NCBI GenBank assembly: GCA_029936295.1
Contig: JAPYTH010000015.1
Coordinates: forward strand, 1 to 41,828
Source: TMED109 sp015660425
GTDB taxonomy: Bacteria > Pseudomonadota > Alphaproteobacteria > TMED109
DNA: 41,828 nucleotides
Direction: 5' to 3'
Shown here: positions 7,810 through 15,575 of the stretch, piece by piece
How the letters are laid out: each line of letters starts with the position of its first letter
How positions within the stretch are numbered: the first letter of the stretch is position 1
Translations under genes and position numbers: made by a program
Notes under the pieces: generated by a model
Database searches by the model: none
What the model was told of the DNA's origin: nothing
Seen by the model: the letters and a program-made list of their open reading frames with translations, nothing else

Positions 7810-9246
7810 TTATTTAGTTTCTGTTCCACCAACTGTTAAACCATCTATTTTTAAGGTAGGCTGACCCACTCCAACTGGAACGCCTTGACCATTCTTTCCG
7901 CATGTCCCTATTCCTGGGTCTAATTCCATATCATTACCTATCATTGATACTTTTTTTAGTACTTCAAATCCAGAACCTATTAAAGTGGCTCCTTTAACAG
8001 GGGTAGTAATTTTACCATTTTCTATTTTATAAGCTTCACTTGCAGAAAATACAAACTTGCCATTAGTAATATCTACTTGTCCGCCTGCAAAAGATTTAGC
8101 GTAAATACCATTTTTTGTACTTTCCAAAATTTCTGTGGGGTATTTATCACCTGAAACCATTATTGTATTTCGCATTCTCGGCATAGGTTGATGGGCATAA
8201 GATTGCCTTCTACCATTCCCAGTAGATTTAGTTCCCATTAATCTAGCATTTAGCCTATCTTGCATATAACCAACTAACTTTCCATTTTCAATAAGCACAG
8301 TTTTTTCAGTGGGTGTTCCTTCGTCATCTATAGAAAGTGAACCTCTCTTGGCATCAATGGTGCCATCATCTATAACTGTGACTCCTTCTGTTGCAACTTT
8401 CTCTCCCATAAGATGAGAAAAAACACTTGTTTTTTTTCTATTAAAATCTCCTTCTAGGCCATGACCAATTGCTTCATGTAATAATATTCCTGGCCAGCCA
8501 GGACCTAGTACTACTGTCATTTCTCCTGCAGGTGCAGGTTTGGCTTCCAACATTATTAGAGCTTGCCTAAGTGCTTCGTCCACATGAAATTTCCAGTTTT
8601 TTTCATCAAGAAGTAGATCATATCCATGTCTCCCTCCAGATCCATAAGAACCAGTTTCCATTTTATTATTATTTTTTACGGCTATATTTACTCCTAGTCT
8701 GACTAAAGGTCTTATATCATCAAACATTTGACCATCTGCTCTCAAAATACGAACTGCTTCCCAAGAGGCAGCTAAAGAAACACTAACTTGTTCTACTTTA
8801 TTATTAAGTGATCTTGCATATTCATTAATATTTTGAAGTACTTTAATTTTTTCTTTAAATTCTATTGCAGATATAGGATTATCAGATTTATAAAAACTTC
8901 TATTAGTATTAATTGGAGACACATCTATTTCTTTTTGATCTTTTGATCTTACACCTTTCACAGTACTTGCTGCTCTTTCTAAACTTACTTTTGAAATTTC
9001 TGATGAATGAGCATAGCCGACTGTTTCACCAGATAAAGATCGTAATCCAAATCCTATATTTTTATTTGAGTTTGCTATTTTTAATTTTCCGTCATCAAAC
9101 GAAAAACTTTCATTTTCAGAAGATTGCATATACAGTTCTCCATCTTCAGCACCTGAGACAGCTTCAGACACTACTTTTTCTGCATAGGATTTACTAATAT
9201 CATTATTATCAAAAAATACCTTATCTAAATTATCTATACTACGCAT
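7810..9246 (-). CDS. tldD: Metalloprotease TldD
   Basis: TldD pairs with TldE/PmbA to form a zinc-dependent protease that degrades unfolded peptides or matures peptide substrates. HEAIGHGLEGD (about residue 257 onward) carries the HExxxH metal motif. RNTIMVSGDKYPTEIL and the C-terminal GNDMELDPGIGTCGKNGQGV are family signatures, the latter typical of TldD rather than TldE. An ATG at 9267 is in frame, but AAGGAG lies just before the ATG at 9246, so I chose that, giving 478 residues. The partner tldE is not in the window. Confidence 0.93.
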   Translation of the reverse strand: MRSIDNLDKVFFDNNDISKSYAEKVVSEAVSGAEDGELYMQSSENESFSFDDGKLKIANSNKNIGFGLRSLSGETVGYAHSSEISKVSLERAASTVKGVRSKDQKEIDVSPINTNRSFYKSDNPISAIEFKEKIKVLQNINEYARSLNNKVEQVSVSLAASWEAVRILRADGQMFDDIRPLVRLGVNIAVKNNNKMETGSYGSGGRHGYDLLLDEKNWKFHVDEALRQALIMLEAKPAPAGEMTVVLGPGWPGILLHEAIGHGLEGDFNRKKTSVFSHLMGEKVATEGVTVIDDGTIDAKRGSLSIDDEGTPTEKTVLIENGKLVGYMQDRLNARLMGTKSTGNGRRQSYAHQPMPRMRNTIMVSGDKYPTEILESTKNGIYAKSFAGGQVDITNGKFVFSASEAYKIENGKITTPVKGATLIGSGFEVLKKVSMIGNDMELDPGIGTCGKNGQGVPVGVGQPTLKIDGLTVGGTETK

Positions 9247-9292
9247 ATAACTCTCCTTAAATTGCATATACTTATAAAAAGCATCAATTAGA

Positions 9293-10378
9293 TTAATTTT
9301 TTTCCATAAACTCGTTAATTATTTTACATATAAAAATATTTTCTTTTTCCAAACCTACTGTAATTCTTAAGAACTCAGGTAAGCCATATTCAGATACTTT
9401 TCTAACAAAAATATTATTGTTTTCTAAATATGAATAACACGCATTAGCTTGTTTAATATTTTTAAATTTAGCTAAAACAAAATTTCCAACCCCAGGAATT
9501 ATTTCTATCTCATTCTTTTGAAGCTCTTTTTCGACAAAGGGTTTCCATATGTTGTTATGTTTAACTGCATTATCTATAAATTTTGTATCTTGAAGAGCTG
9601 CAACTGCAGCTTTCTGTGCAATTGCATTAATATTAAATGGCAGTCTAATTCTATTTAAAAGTTCCACTACTTCTTTTGATGCGTATGCCCAGCCAATTCT
9701 TAATGCTGCCAACCCATATATCTTGGAAAAAGTCCTAGTACAGGCAATATTATTATATTTAGTAGTAAGTTCAATCCCATTTGTATAATCTTTTTTATCA
9801 ACATATTCTGCATATGCAGAGTCTATTACTAAAAGACAATCTTGAGGTAATTCTTTTCTTAAAGTAATAAGTTCTTGTCGTGTCAAATATGTGCCCGTAG
9901 GATTGTTAGGGTTGGCAATAAAACAAATTTTAGTTTTATTAGAGCATACTTTTATTATTTCTTCTACGTCTGCTTTGTAATCTTTTTCTGTGGCAACTAT
10001 TGGGCTAGCTCCAGCAGCTTTAGCAGCAATAGGATAAACTAAAAAGCCATGCTGACTATAAATGATTTCGTCCCCAGGTCCTGCAAAACAATTTGCAAAC
10101 ATTGATAAGATTTCATCAGACCCATTACCACATATAATATTATCCATATTTAAATTATTAAATTCTGCTAACGCTTTTCTTAATTCTTGTGTGCTTCCAT
10201 CTGGATAACGAGCGGCGTTACTAGATGAATTTTTAATTGCCTCTAATGCTTTATAAGAAGTTCCTAAAGGTGTTTCATTAGAAGATAATTTAATAACAGA
10301 TTTATTATCTAAAGAACCAGATTTTCCAGGAACATAAGGTTTAATATCTAATATTGATTTTTTAGGTTTAATTGTGAT
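9293..10378 (-). CDS. hisC: Histidinol-phosphate aminotransferase with a non-canonical start
   Basis: A PLP-dependent class II aminotransferase that converts imidazole-acetol phosphate to histidinol phosphate. Seen: YVPGKSG, SSNETPLG, ARYPDG, NGSDEIL, ANPNNPTGTY, the PLP lysine in TRTFSKIYGLAALRIGWAY, and a C-terminal FLRITVG arginine motif. The first in-frame ATG (10147) would remove about 77 residues including the conserved N-terminus. Upstream, the frame runs open to the previous gene's stop at 10397-10399 with no ATG, GTG or TTG. The conserved start ((M)-T-I-K-P-K-K-S-I-L-D-I) begins at an ATC (10376-10378), seven bases after GGAG. Using it gives 361 residues, the usual length. Either the start is ATC/ATT or a base is miscalled. 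Confidence 0.88.
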   Translation of the reverse strand: MTIKPKKSILDIKPYVPGKSGSLDNKSVIKLSSNETPLGTSYKALEAIKNSSSNAARYPDGSTQELRKALAEFNNLNMDNIICGNGSDEILSMFANCFAGPGDEIIYSQHGFLVYPIAAKAAGASPIVATEKDYKADVEEIIKVCSNKTKICFIANPNNPTGTYLTRQELITLRKELPQDCLLVIDSAYAEYVDKKDYTNGIELTTKYNNIACTRTFSKIYGLAALRIGWAYASKEVVELLNRIRLPFNINAIAQKAAVAALQDTKFIDNAVKHNNIWKPFVEKELQKNEIEIIPGVGNFVLAKFKNIKQANACYSYLENNNIFVRKVSEYGLPEFLRITVGLEKENIFICKIINEFMEKN

Positions 10379-10396
10379 ATTATATCTCCATAAATT

Positions 10397-10768
10397 TTAT
10401 TTTAGTATTTTTTCTATAGTTTTTAATAAAATATTATTAGTTTGCTCTTTGAATCCATGGATTACATAAGGAACTAATGAGGTAATTTTATTTTTTTTAT
10501 TTTGTAGCTCTAAATTATCAATTGAGCAATATATTATAGGAACAATTAAATTCTTTATAATATTAATTGTTTCAGCAATGGGTGTAAAATTATAATTAAT
10601 CATTATAATTAAGTCAGCTTTTTTTGAAGCCTCTAATAGAGCTTTTGCAGACGATTTATCATCTTTAATTATAATATTACTTATAGACATCTGGATTTTA
10701 TTAGATAACTCAGTAGTCTCTTTTAAAGAAAATGATTCTGAAATAATATAAATAGTTTTATTCTTCAT
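10397..10768 (-). CDS. Unknown small alpha/beta protein (123 aa)
   Basis: Not recognised. It predicts as alternating strands and helices: KTIYIISES, ISNIIIKDD, KADLIIMINY, LIVPIIYCSID, with acidic and Ser residues at strand ends, resembling half of a Rossmann- or receiver-like fold. There is no signal peptide or membrane helix. Its ATG overlaps the stop of the upstream CaiB-like gene by 4 bases (ATGA), so it is translationally coupled to it, and it precedes hisC in the same reading frame, 18 bases from its presumed start. The coupling suggests a function tied to the CoA-dependent enzyme, but nothing in the sequence shows a reaction. Confidence 0.65.
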   Translation of the reverse strand: MKNKTIYIISESFSLKETTELSNKIQMSISNIIIKDDKSSAKALLEASKKADLIIMINYNFTPIAETINIIKNLIVPIIYCSIDNLELQNKKNKITSLVPYVIHGFKEQTNNILLKTIEKILK

Positions 10769-11880
10769 AGTTTTTCCATATAAAAAGCATTAGCCTCTCC
10801 TAATTTTGGGGCAGATTCAATTATATTTTTTGGGCGCCAAATAGGTGCAAGAGGAGTGGGCATTGCAATTATTTTTTTGTTTCCTAGTTGCATATTTGCA
10901 GTTAATAATTCTCTTTCTATAATCTGTGTATCAGACATTGCTTCTTTTAAAGAACTAACTATTGAACAGCATATATTGTTTTCTTTAGCTAAAATTTCTT
11001 TCCAGTATTCTGTATTTTTATCTTTTATTAACTTAATAATTGCCTCTTTTGAGGAATTAGGATTAATTTTATCATTAATAAATTCTTTTGGTAAATTTAT
11101 AACTTCACAAAATCTCAACCAGAATTTTTCTTCTAGTGCTCCTAAGGCTATATAACCTTTATCTAAAGTCTCATAAATGCTGTAACGGGGACTTGCTCCG
11201 GTCAATTGTAAATCCCCACCTTTTGAATAATAATTGTTTGTCGTTAGACCTAAAGCCATCCACATAAATGGAAAAAGGTTATCGGTCATTGAAATATCTA
11301 AGAACTTTCCTTGACCGGTTTTTTCTACTTCTCTTAGAGCTAAAAGGATATTAATAACTGCAGGATAACTACCTCCAGCAATATCTGCTATTTGAGTATT
11401 AGGCATAGCTGGTGAGCCATCTTTTTCTCTGGATAGAGAAAGGAGACCCGATTCTGCCATATAATTTAAATCATGAGCAGCGACTAATTTTTTAGGGCCA
11501 GATTGGCCATAGCCTGTAATAGAGCAATGAATAATTTTAGGTTTAATTTTTAATAGACTATTGAAATCTAGGCAAAGACGCTCCATAACGCCAGGTCTAA
11601 ATTGATCAACAACAATATCAGCAGATTTAATTAAGCTAACAATTTTTTTATGACCTTCTTCTGATTTTATATCTAACTCTATTGACCTTTTACCCCTATT
11701 AAGAATACCAAATAGAACACTTTCCCCCTCTATAAATGGGGGGGACCTTCTCATGTCTTCGCCGCCAGGTCTTTCTATTTTAATTACTTCTGCTCCAGCT
11801 TCGGCAAGAATTAGGGTAGCTAATGGGCCAGGAAGCAAAGTAGACAAATCTATTACTTTTATACCATCTAATGGTTTCAT
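10765..11880 (-). CDS. CaiB/BaiF CoA-transferase family, alpha-methylacyl-CoA racemase type
   Basis: A family III CoA-transferase fold of 371 residues. It opens with PLDGIKVIDLSTLLPGPLATLILAEAGAEVIK-type sequence (positions 3-34), with the CoA-binding NRGKRSIELDIK around 61-72. His136 (in AAHDLNY) and Asp166 (in NTQIADIAGG) are exactly 30 residues apart, as are the proton-transfer His126 and Asp156 of bacterial alpha-methylacyl-CoA racemase. This favours 2-methylacyl-CoA epimerisation over CoA transfer, as part of branched-chain acid or sterol side-chain breakdown. An upstream ATG (11892) is in frame, but GGAG immediately precedes the ATG at 11880. It overlaps the next small gene by 4 bases. 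Confidence 0.85.
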   Translation of the reverse strand: MKPLDGIKVIDLSTLLPGPLATLILAEAGAEVIKIERPGGEDMRRSPPFIEGESVLFGILNRGKRSIELDIKSEEGHKKIVSLIKSADIVVDQFRPGVMERLCLDFNSLLKIKPKIIHCSITGYGQSGPKKLVAAHDLNYMAESGLLSLSREKDGSPAMPNTQIADIAGGSYPAVINILLALREVEKTGQGKFLDISMTDNLFPFMWMALGLTTNNYYSKGGDLQLTGASPRYSIYETLDKGYIALGALEEKFWLRFCEVINLPKEFINDKINPNSSKEAIIKLIKDKNTEYWKEILAKENNICCSIVSSLKEAMSDTQIIERELLTANMQLGNKKIIAMPTPLAPIWRPKNIIESAPKLGEANAFYMEKL

Positions 11881-11975
11881 AAAAATCTCCATATATATTA
11901 TTCTATACTAATTTAAATTATATTTTAGACAATTTAATATTGAATTTTACTTTTATACCATTTAGTATTTTAATA

Positions 11976-12006
11976 TTGACAGTTTTGTATATATATAGTT
12001 TATACT
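11976..12006 (+). promoter_or_regulatory. Probable promoter of the sox block
   Basis: TTGACA (11976-11981) and TATACT (12001-12006) are separated by 19 bases, a slightly long spacer with otherwise near-consensus hexamers. Transcription would begin near 12013, upstream of the small secreted protein gene and soxX. It is the best promoter-like sequence before this strand's run of sulfur genes. Confidence 0.45.
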
Positions 12007-12056
12007 ATACTTAACATAGGTTGGTTTATTCATATAAGTTTATTATATTAAGTATT

Positions 12057-12302
12057 ATGAAACTTAAGACATTAATATTTTGTATAATCTTTTTTTACAG
12101 CCTGTCTGTTAATGCAATGTTAGAATTTGCTGGGGTTGTATCGGATCTTTTAAAAACCATGCATTGTGCCAACTCAGATGCAATTAGAACGGGGCAAAAT
12201 AATACCAAAGTAATATATATATTTAATTGTAAAGAGAAGTCTATTAATAATGGTATTATTGAATGTGACAATTTAGGGTGCAATTATATTGAGGAAAAAT
12301 AA
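12057..12302 (+). CDS. Small secreted four-cysteine protein leading the sox block
   Basis: An 81-residue protein from the ATG at 12057. The N-terminus MKLKTLIFCIIFFYSLSVNA is a clear Sec signal peptide with an Ala-type cleavage site. The mature part of about 60 residues has four cysteines (HC, NC, EC and GC contexts), which could form two disulfides. There is no CxxCH. It ends 4 bases before soxX and starts about 45 bases after a near-consensus promoter, so it is probably cotranscribed with soxXYZA. A longer frame from a TTG at 12021 would lie almost on the transcription start and spoil the signal peptide. No family recognised; a SoxXA partner role (like SoxK) is speculation. Confidence 0.6.
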   Translation: MKLKTLIFCIIFFYSLSVNAMLEFAGVVSDLLKTMHCANSDAIRTGQNNTKVIYIFNCKEKSINNGIIECDNLGCNYIEEK

Positions 12303-12306
12303 AATA

Positions 12307-12759
12307 ATGTATTTTAAATTTTTTATAGTATTTTCAATAAATTTTTATCTATTTATATATTCTACCTCTGCAAATAATAATTTAAGTAACTATGAAATAG
12401 TTAATTTTGCAATACCGTTGTCTTTAACTTCTTTGGAAGGAGACCCAGATAACGGTCGTAATATAGTTATTTCTAGAGAGGGTAATTGTTTAGCTTGCCA
12501 CATAGTACCTAATATATCTGATAAATTTCAAGGAAATATTGGTCCTAGTTTGGCAGGTGTAGGAAATCGTTATACAATAGGAGAGTTAAGACTTAGATTA
12601 GTGGACCCATATGTAATAAGCCCTACTACATTAATGCCTGCTTTTTATAAAAATAAAGGTTTAATAAGGGTGGACGAAAAATATATTGGAAAATCAATAT
12701 TAACGGCGCAACAGATTGAAGATGTTATTAGTTGGTTGATTACTTTGAAAATTAATTAA
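12307..12759 (+). CDS. soxX: SoxX, monohaem cytochrome c of the SoxXA complex
   Basis: SoxX is the small c-type cytochrome subunit that takes electrons from SoxA when thiosulfate is joined to the SoxY cysteine in the periplasm. From the ATG at 12307 the protein has 150 residues: a hydrophobic Sec signal up to about residue 23, the haem motif CLACH (61-65) and the axial-ligand methionine in TLMPAFY (Met110), followed by TAQQIEDVISWL at the C-terminus, all in the SoxX pattern. GAGGA at 12291-12295 precedes the start. A TTG at 12289 is in frame but overlaps the previous gene. soxY follows after 16 bases. Confidence 0.93.
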   Translation: MYFKFFIVFSINFYLFIYSTSANNNLSNYEIVNFAIPLSLTSLEGDPDNGRNIVISREGNCLACHIVPNISDKFQGNIGPSLAGVGNRYTIGELRLRLVDPYVISPTTLMPAFYKNKGLIRVDEKYIGKSILTAQQIEDVISWLITLKIN

Positions 12760-12775
12760 ATATAAGGTTTAAAAG

Positions 12776-13300
12776 GTGTATTTAAAGAAAAATATTCTTA
12801 CAAGAAGAAAATTTTTTAATTTTATATTAGGTTTTGCATGTGTCTTTTCTTCAAAGCTATCATTTGCTGAAAAGCAAATAGGAAGTCCATTTAGAGATCG
12901 TTTTCAAAGTTATCGTCAAACATTTAGAATTGAACCTGATCCAGAAGAAGCGAAAAGAATAGTAAGAAATATTATTAAAGGAAGAGAAATAAGGGAGGAT
13001 TTAATTTATTTAAAAGCTCCAGATATAGCTGAAAATGGAAACACAGTTCCTATTAGTTTTTCGGTGAATTGCTCAATGGAAGAGCAAGACTATCCAAAGA
13101 TAGTTCATATATTGGTTTTAGATAACCCATTCCCAGAAATAGCAAGATTTTATTTCACCCCTGAATCAGGAGAAGCAAGTGTTGCTATAAGGATAAGAAT
13201 GAGGACCAGCTCAAATATCATCGCTATTGCAGAAATGTCGGATGGAACTGTTGGTGAAACCAAATCTTTTGTAGATGTCACAATAGGGGCATGTAGCTAA
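12776..13300 (+). CDS. soxY: SoxY, sulfur-carrier subunit with an atypical C-terminal arm
   Basis: SoxY carries sulfur intermediates on a cysteine at the end of a flexible arm. The GTG start (12776) gives 174 residues. The N-terminus LTRRKFFNFILGF is a twin-arginine signal followed by a hydrophobic stretch ending at SFA, as expected for Tat export of SoxYZ. NTVPISFSV and PFPEIARFYFTPESGEA are the SoxY domain motifs. The usual end is GGCGG; here it is TIGACS, so Cys173 is present but is followed by one Ser only and preceded by Gly-Ala. The stop overlaps the soxZ ATG (TAATG). Confidence 0.93.
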   Translation: MYLKKNILTRRKFFNFILGFACVFSSKLSFAEKQIGSPFRDRFQSYRQTFRIEPDPEEAKRIVRNIIKGREIREDLIYLKAPDIAENGNTVPISFSVNCSMEEQDYPKIVHILVLDNPFPEIARFYFTPESGEASVAIRIRMRTSSNIIAIAEMSDGTVGETKSFVDVTIGACS

Positions 13301-13710
13301 TGGCAAATGAAGAAAGGAAAAACTGGAGAAGGCGCTTAAAAGTGCCTATATCTGCTTTACAGGGGGAAATTATTACGATTAAAACAATGGCAGAACATAT
13401 TATGGAGCCAGGAGTTAGGCGTGATCCAGAAACTGGTGTTATATATCCTAAAAAAATAATAGATCTTGTAATTTGTCGTTTTAATGGTAAGCAAATATAT
13501 AAAAGTCATTGGTTCTCTGGAGTATCAGCTAATCCGTTTATGTCATTTAAGATGAAAGCGATTACATCTGGCCTAGTAGAAGTTGAGTGGGTGGATGATT
13601 ATGGGCAGTCTAGTTATAAAAAAGCAGTAATTATGGTCTATGATAAAAATGGAAAAAAAATTATTCCAATGAAGTTAGATAAAGCAAGTTCTATTAAAGA
13701 AGTAATGTAA
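13300..13710 (+). CDS. soxZ: SoxZ, partner of SoxY
   Basis: SoxZ binds SoxY and is carried to the periplasm with it, so it needs no signal of its own, and none is seen. Core motifs: MEPGVRRDPETGVIYPKKII, with the family's ME-x-G-x-R and P-x-x-I-I elements, and HWFSGVSANPFMSF, matching the W-x-x-x-(V/I)SANP signature. EVEWVDDYGQS follows the family's T/E-W-x-DD-x-G. At 136 residues it is longer than the usual ~105-110. The excess is a basic N-terminal lead (NWRRRLKV) and a C-terminal tail of about 20 residues (DKNGKKIIPMKLDKAS) past the normal end. The start overlaps soxY; soxA follows after one base. Confidence 0.93.
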   Translation: MANEERKNWRRRLKVPISALQGEIITIKTMAEHIMEPGVRRDPETGVIYPKKIIDLVICRFNGKQIYKSHWFSGVSANPFMSFKMKAITSGLVEVEWVDDYGQSSYKKAVIMVYDKNGKKIIPMKLDKASSIKEVM

Positions 13711-13711
13711 T

Positions 13712-14515
13712 ATGACTCTTTATAATTTGATTATTTTTATTTTTTATTTGATATTTTCTCTTAACGTTTTTTCTGAAGAAATATTAGAGGCTCAATTATA
13801 TGAAAAACCATATGAAAATAATGAATTAAAATCTGGCAAATATTTTTCTAGAGAAGAAACTCGAAATATGGAATTAGATGAATTTGAAAACCCTGGAATG
13901 ATTTGGGTTGAAAGAGGGAAAGAATTATTTAATTTAAAAGTAGGGAAGAATAATACTTCCTGCTCAATTTGCCATAAGCAAGAAGTTAATTCTTTAGTAG
14001 GGGCTGCTACTACCTATCCTAAAGTATATAAAAAGCAATTAATAAATTTAGAACAGAAAATAAATATGTGCAGAAAACACAATATGAAGTTAGAAGCATA
14101 CGAATTAGAGAGTAATGATTTATTATCTTTATCTAGTTTTGTATCTTATATTTCGAAAGGGATGCCTATGAATGTAGTGGTGGATGGTAAAGTGGAAAAA
14201 TATTTTATAAAAGGAAAAAAAATGTTCTATCAAAGGATAGGACAAATGAACTTAGCTTGTACGCAATGCCATGATGAAAGAGCAGGAAGTTATTTGAGGG
14301 CGGAAAAAATTAGTCAAGGACACATAAATGGTTTTCCTTCTTATCTAATGAGGTGGGAAAGTATAGCATCTGTTCATCGGAGGTTTCAATTTTGTAATAA
14401 TCAAGCAAGAGCACAACCTTTAGAAATAGGTCATGATGATTACAATGCACTACAACTTTATATTGCGTGGAGGGGAAATAGTCTTCCCATAGAAACGCCC
14501 TCTGTTAGACGATAG
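13712..14515 (+). CDS. soxA: SoxA, dihaem cytochrome c of the SoxXA complex
   Basis: SoxA is the catalytic subunit that links thiosulfate to SoxY. Its 267 residues begin with a Sec signal ending near SLNVFSE. Two haem motifs are present, CSICH (84-88) and CTQCH (183-187), so this is the dihaem type. Cys120 (in NMCRKHNM) is placed as ligand of the first haem. Cys228 (in FQFCNNQARAQPL) is the active-site haem ligand that becomes a persulfide in characterised SoxA. The ending LYIAWRGNSLPIETPSVR is the family C-terminus. In most clusters soxB comes next; here a cystathionine beta-synthase-like gene follows after 33 bases. Confidence 0.95.
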   Translation: MTLYNLIIFIFYLIFSLNVFSEEILEAQLYEKPYENNELKSGKYFSREETRNMELDEFENPGMIWVERGKELFNLKVGKNNTSCSICHKQEVNSLVGAATTYPKVYKKQLINLEQKINMCRKHNMKLEAYELESNDLLSLSSFVSYISKGMPMNVVVDGKVEKYFIKGKKMFYQRIGQMNLACTQCHDERAGSYLRAEKISQGHINGFPSYLMRWESIASVHRRFQFCNNQARAQPLEIGHDDYNALQLYIAWRGNSLPIETPSVRR

Positions 14516-14548
14516 TAAAGAATTAATTATATTAATTAGGAAAAATAA

Positions 14549-15526
14549 ATGAGTATAAAAGAACCAACTAATTCAGTTTTAAATTTAATAGGGAATACAC
14601 CTTTATTAGAAGTAATGAGTATAGATACTGGCCCATGTAAATTGTTCTTAAAATTGGAATCCCAAAATCCTGGAGGGTCCATTAAGGATAGGCCTGCTAA
14701 ATATATGATAGAAGATGCTGAGGAAAGTGGAAAACTATCTAAAGGAGGTTTAATTATTGAGGCAAGTGCTGGTAATACAGGAATTGGCTTGGCTTTAATA
14801 GCACTTTTGCGAGGGTATAAATGTTTGATTGTGGTACCTGACAAAATGGCAAAAGAAAAAATTATTCATATAGAAGCACTTGGCGCAAAGGTTATAATCA
14901 CACGTTCTGATGTAGAAAAAGGACATCCTGAATATTATGCCGATTTAGCACAGTCTATGGAAGATAAAAATAAGGGGTCTTTATATATTAATCAATTTGA
15001 AAATCAAGCTAATTTAAATGCACATTTTAAATGGACAGGTCCAGAAATTTTACAGCAATTATCTAATAAAGTAGATGCTTTTTGTGCAGGAGTTGGAACT
15101 GGAGGAACAATTACTGGGGTAGGAAAAGCGTTTAGAAAAATAAATAAAGATTGTGATATTATTTTAGCTGATCCAGTTGGGTCTATCCTAGAGCCTACAT
15201 TTAAAACAGGTATTATTCCAGACCATGTTGGTAGTTGGTTAGCTGAAGGCATAGGCGAAGACTATATTCCTCCTTTATTAGATCTTAAACTAATAACTCA
15301 TGCTTATTCAATATCTGATAAAGAGGCTTTAGATACTTGTCATTTAGTTTTAAAAAAAGAAGGTATTTTATCAGGAAGCTCAAGTGGTACGTTAATATCA
15401 GCTGCTATAAAGTATTGTAAGGAACAGACTAGACCTAAAAATGTTGTTACATTAGTGTGTGATACTGGTAACAAATATTTAAAGATTTATGATAAAAATT
15501 GGTTAAATGAAAATAATTATAATTAA
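14549..15526 (+). CDS. Cystathionine beta-synthase-like PLP enzyme (or cysteine synthase)
   Basis: A fold-type II PLP enzyme of 325 residues. Lys46 in NPGGSIKDRPAKYM is the PLP lysine, EASAGNTGIGLALIAL holds the substrate-binding loop and GVGTGGTITGVGKAF holds the phosphate. Several stretches resemble cystathionine beta-synthase more than CysK/CysM: EDAEESGKL, LRGYKCLIVVPDKMAKEK, EGIGEDYIPPLLDL and the CDTGNKYLKIYDKNWL ending. With the cystathionine gamma-lyase-like gene 49 bases downstream it would form a reverse transsulfuration pair (homocysteine to cystathionine to cysteine). It lacks the regulatory C-terminal CBS domains. O-acetylserine sulfhydrylase activity cannot be excluded. It lies 33 bases after soxA on the same strand. 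Confidence 0.82.
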   Translation: MSIKEPTNSVLNLIGNTPLLEVMSIDTGPCKLFLKLESQNPGGSIKDRPAKYMIEDAEESGKLSKGGLIIEASAGNTGIGLALIALLRGYKCLIVVPDKMAKEKIIHIEALGAKVIITRSDVEKGHPEYYADLAQSMEDKNKGSLYINQFENQANLNAHFKWTGPEILQQLSNKVDAFCAGVGTGGTITGVGKAFRKINKDCDIILADPVGSILEPTFKTGIIPDHVGSWLAEGIGEDYIPPLLDLKLITHAYSISDKEALDTCHLVLKKEGILSGSSSGTLISAAIKYCKEQTRPKNVVTLVCDTGNKYLKIYDKNWLNENNYN

Positions 15527-15575
15527 TCTATTAATATAGTTTGCAATAAATAAAATTTAAATAAGGAATATAACC

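Noticed and set aside
9293..10147. hisC as a gene truncated at its 5' end or a pseudogene
   Set aside because: The frame upstream of 10147 is open and carries the conserved HisC N-terminus down to the expected start, so the gene is full length; only the start codon is abnormal.
12021..12056. TTG at 12021 as start of the small secreted protein
   Set aside because: It lies only a few bases from the predicted transcription start and adds a polar lead before a complete signal peptide that begins at the ATG 12057.
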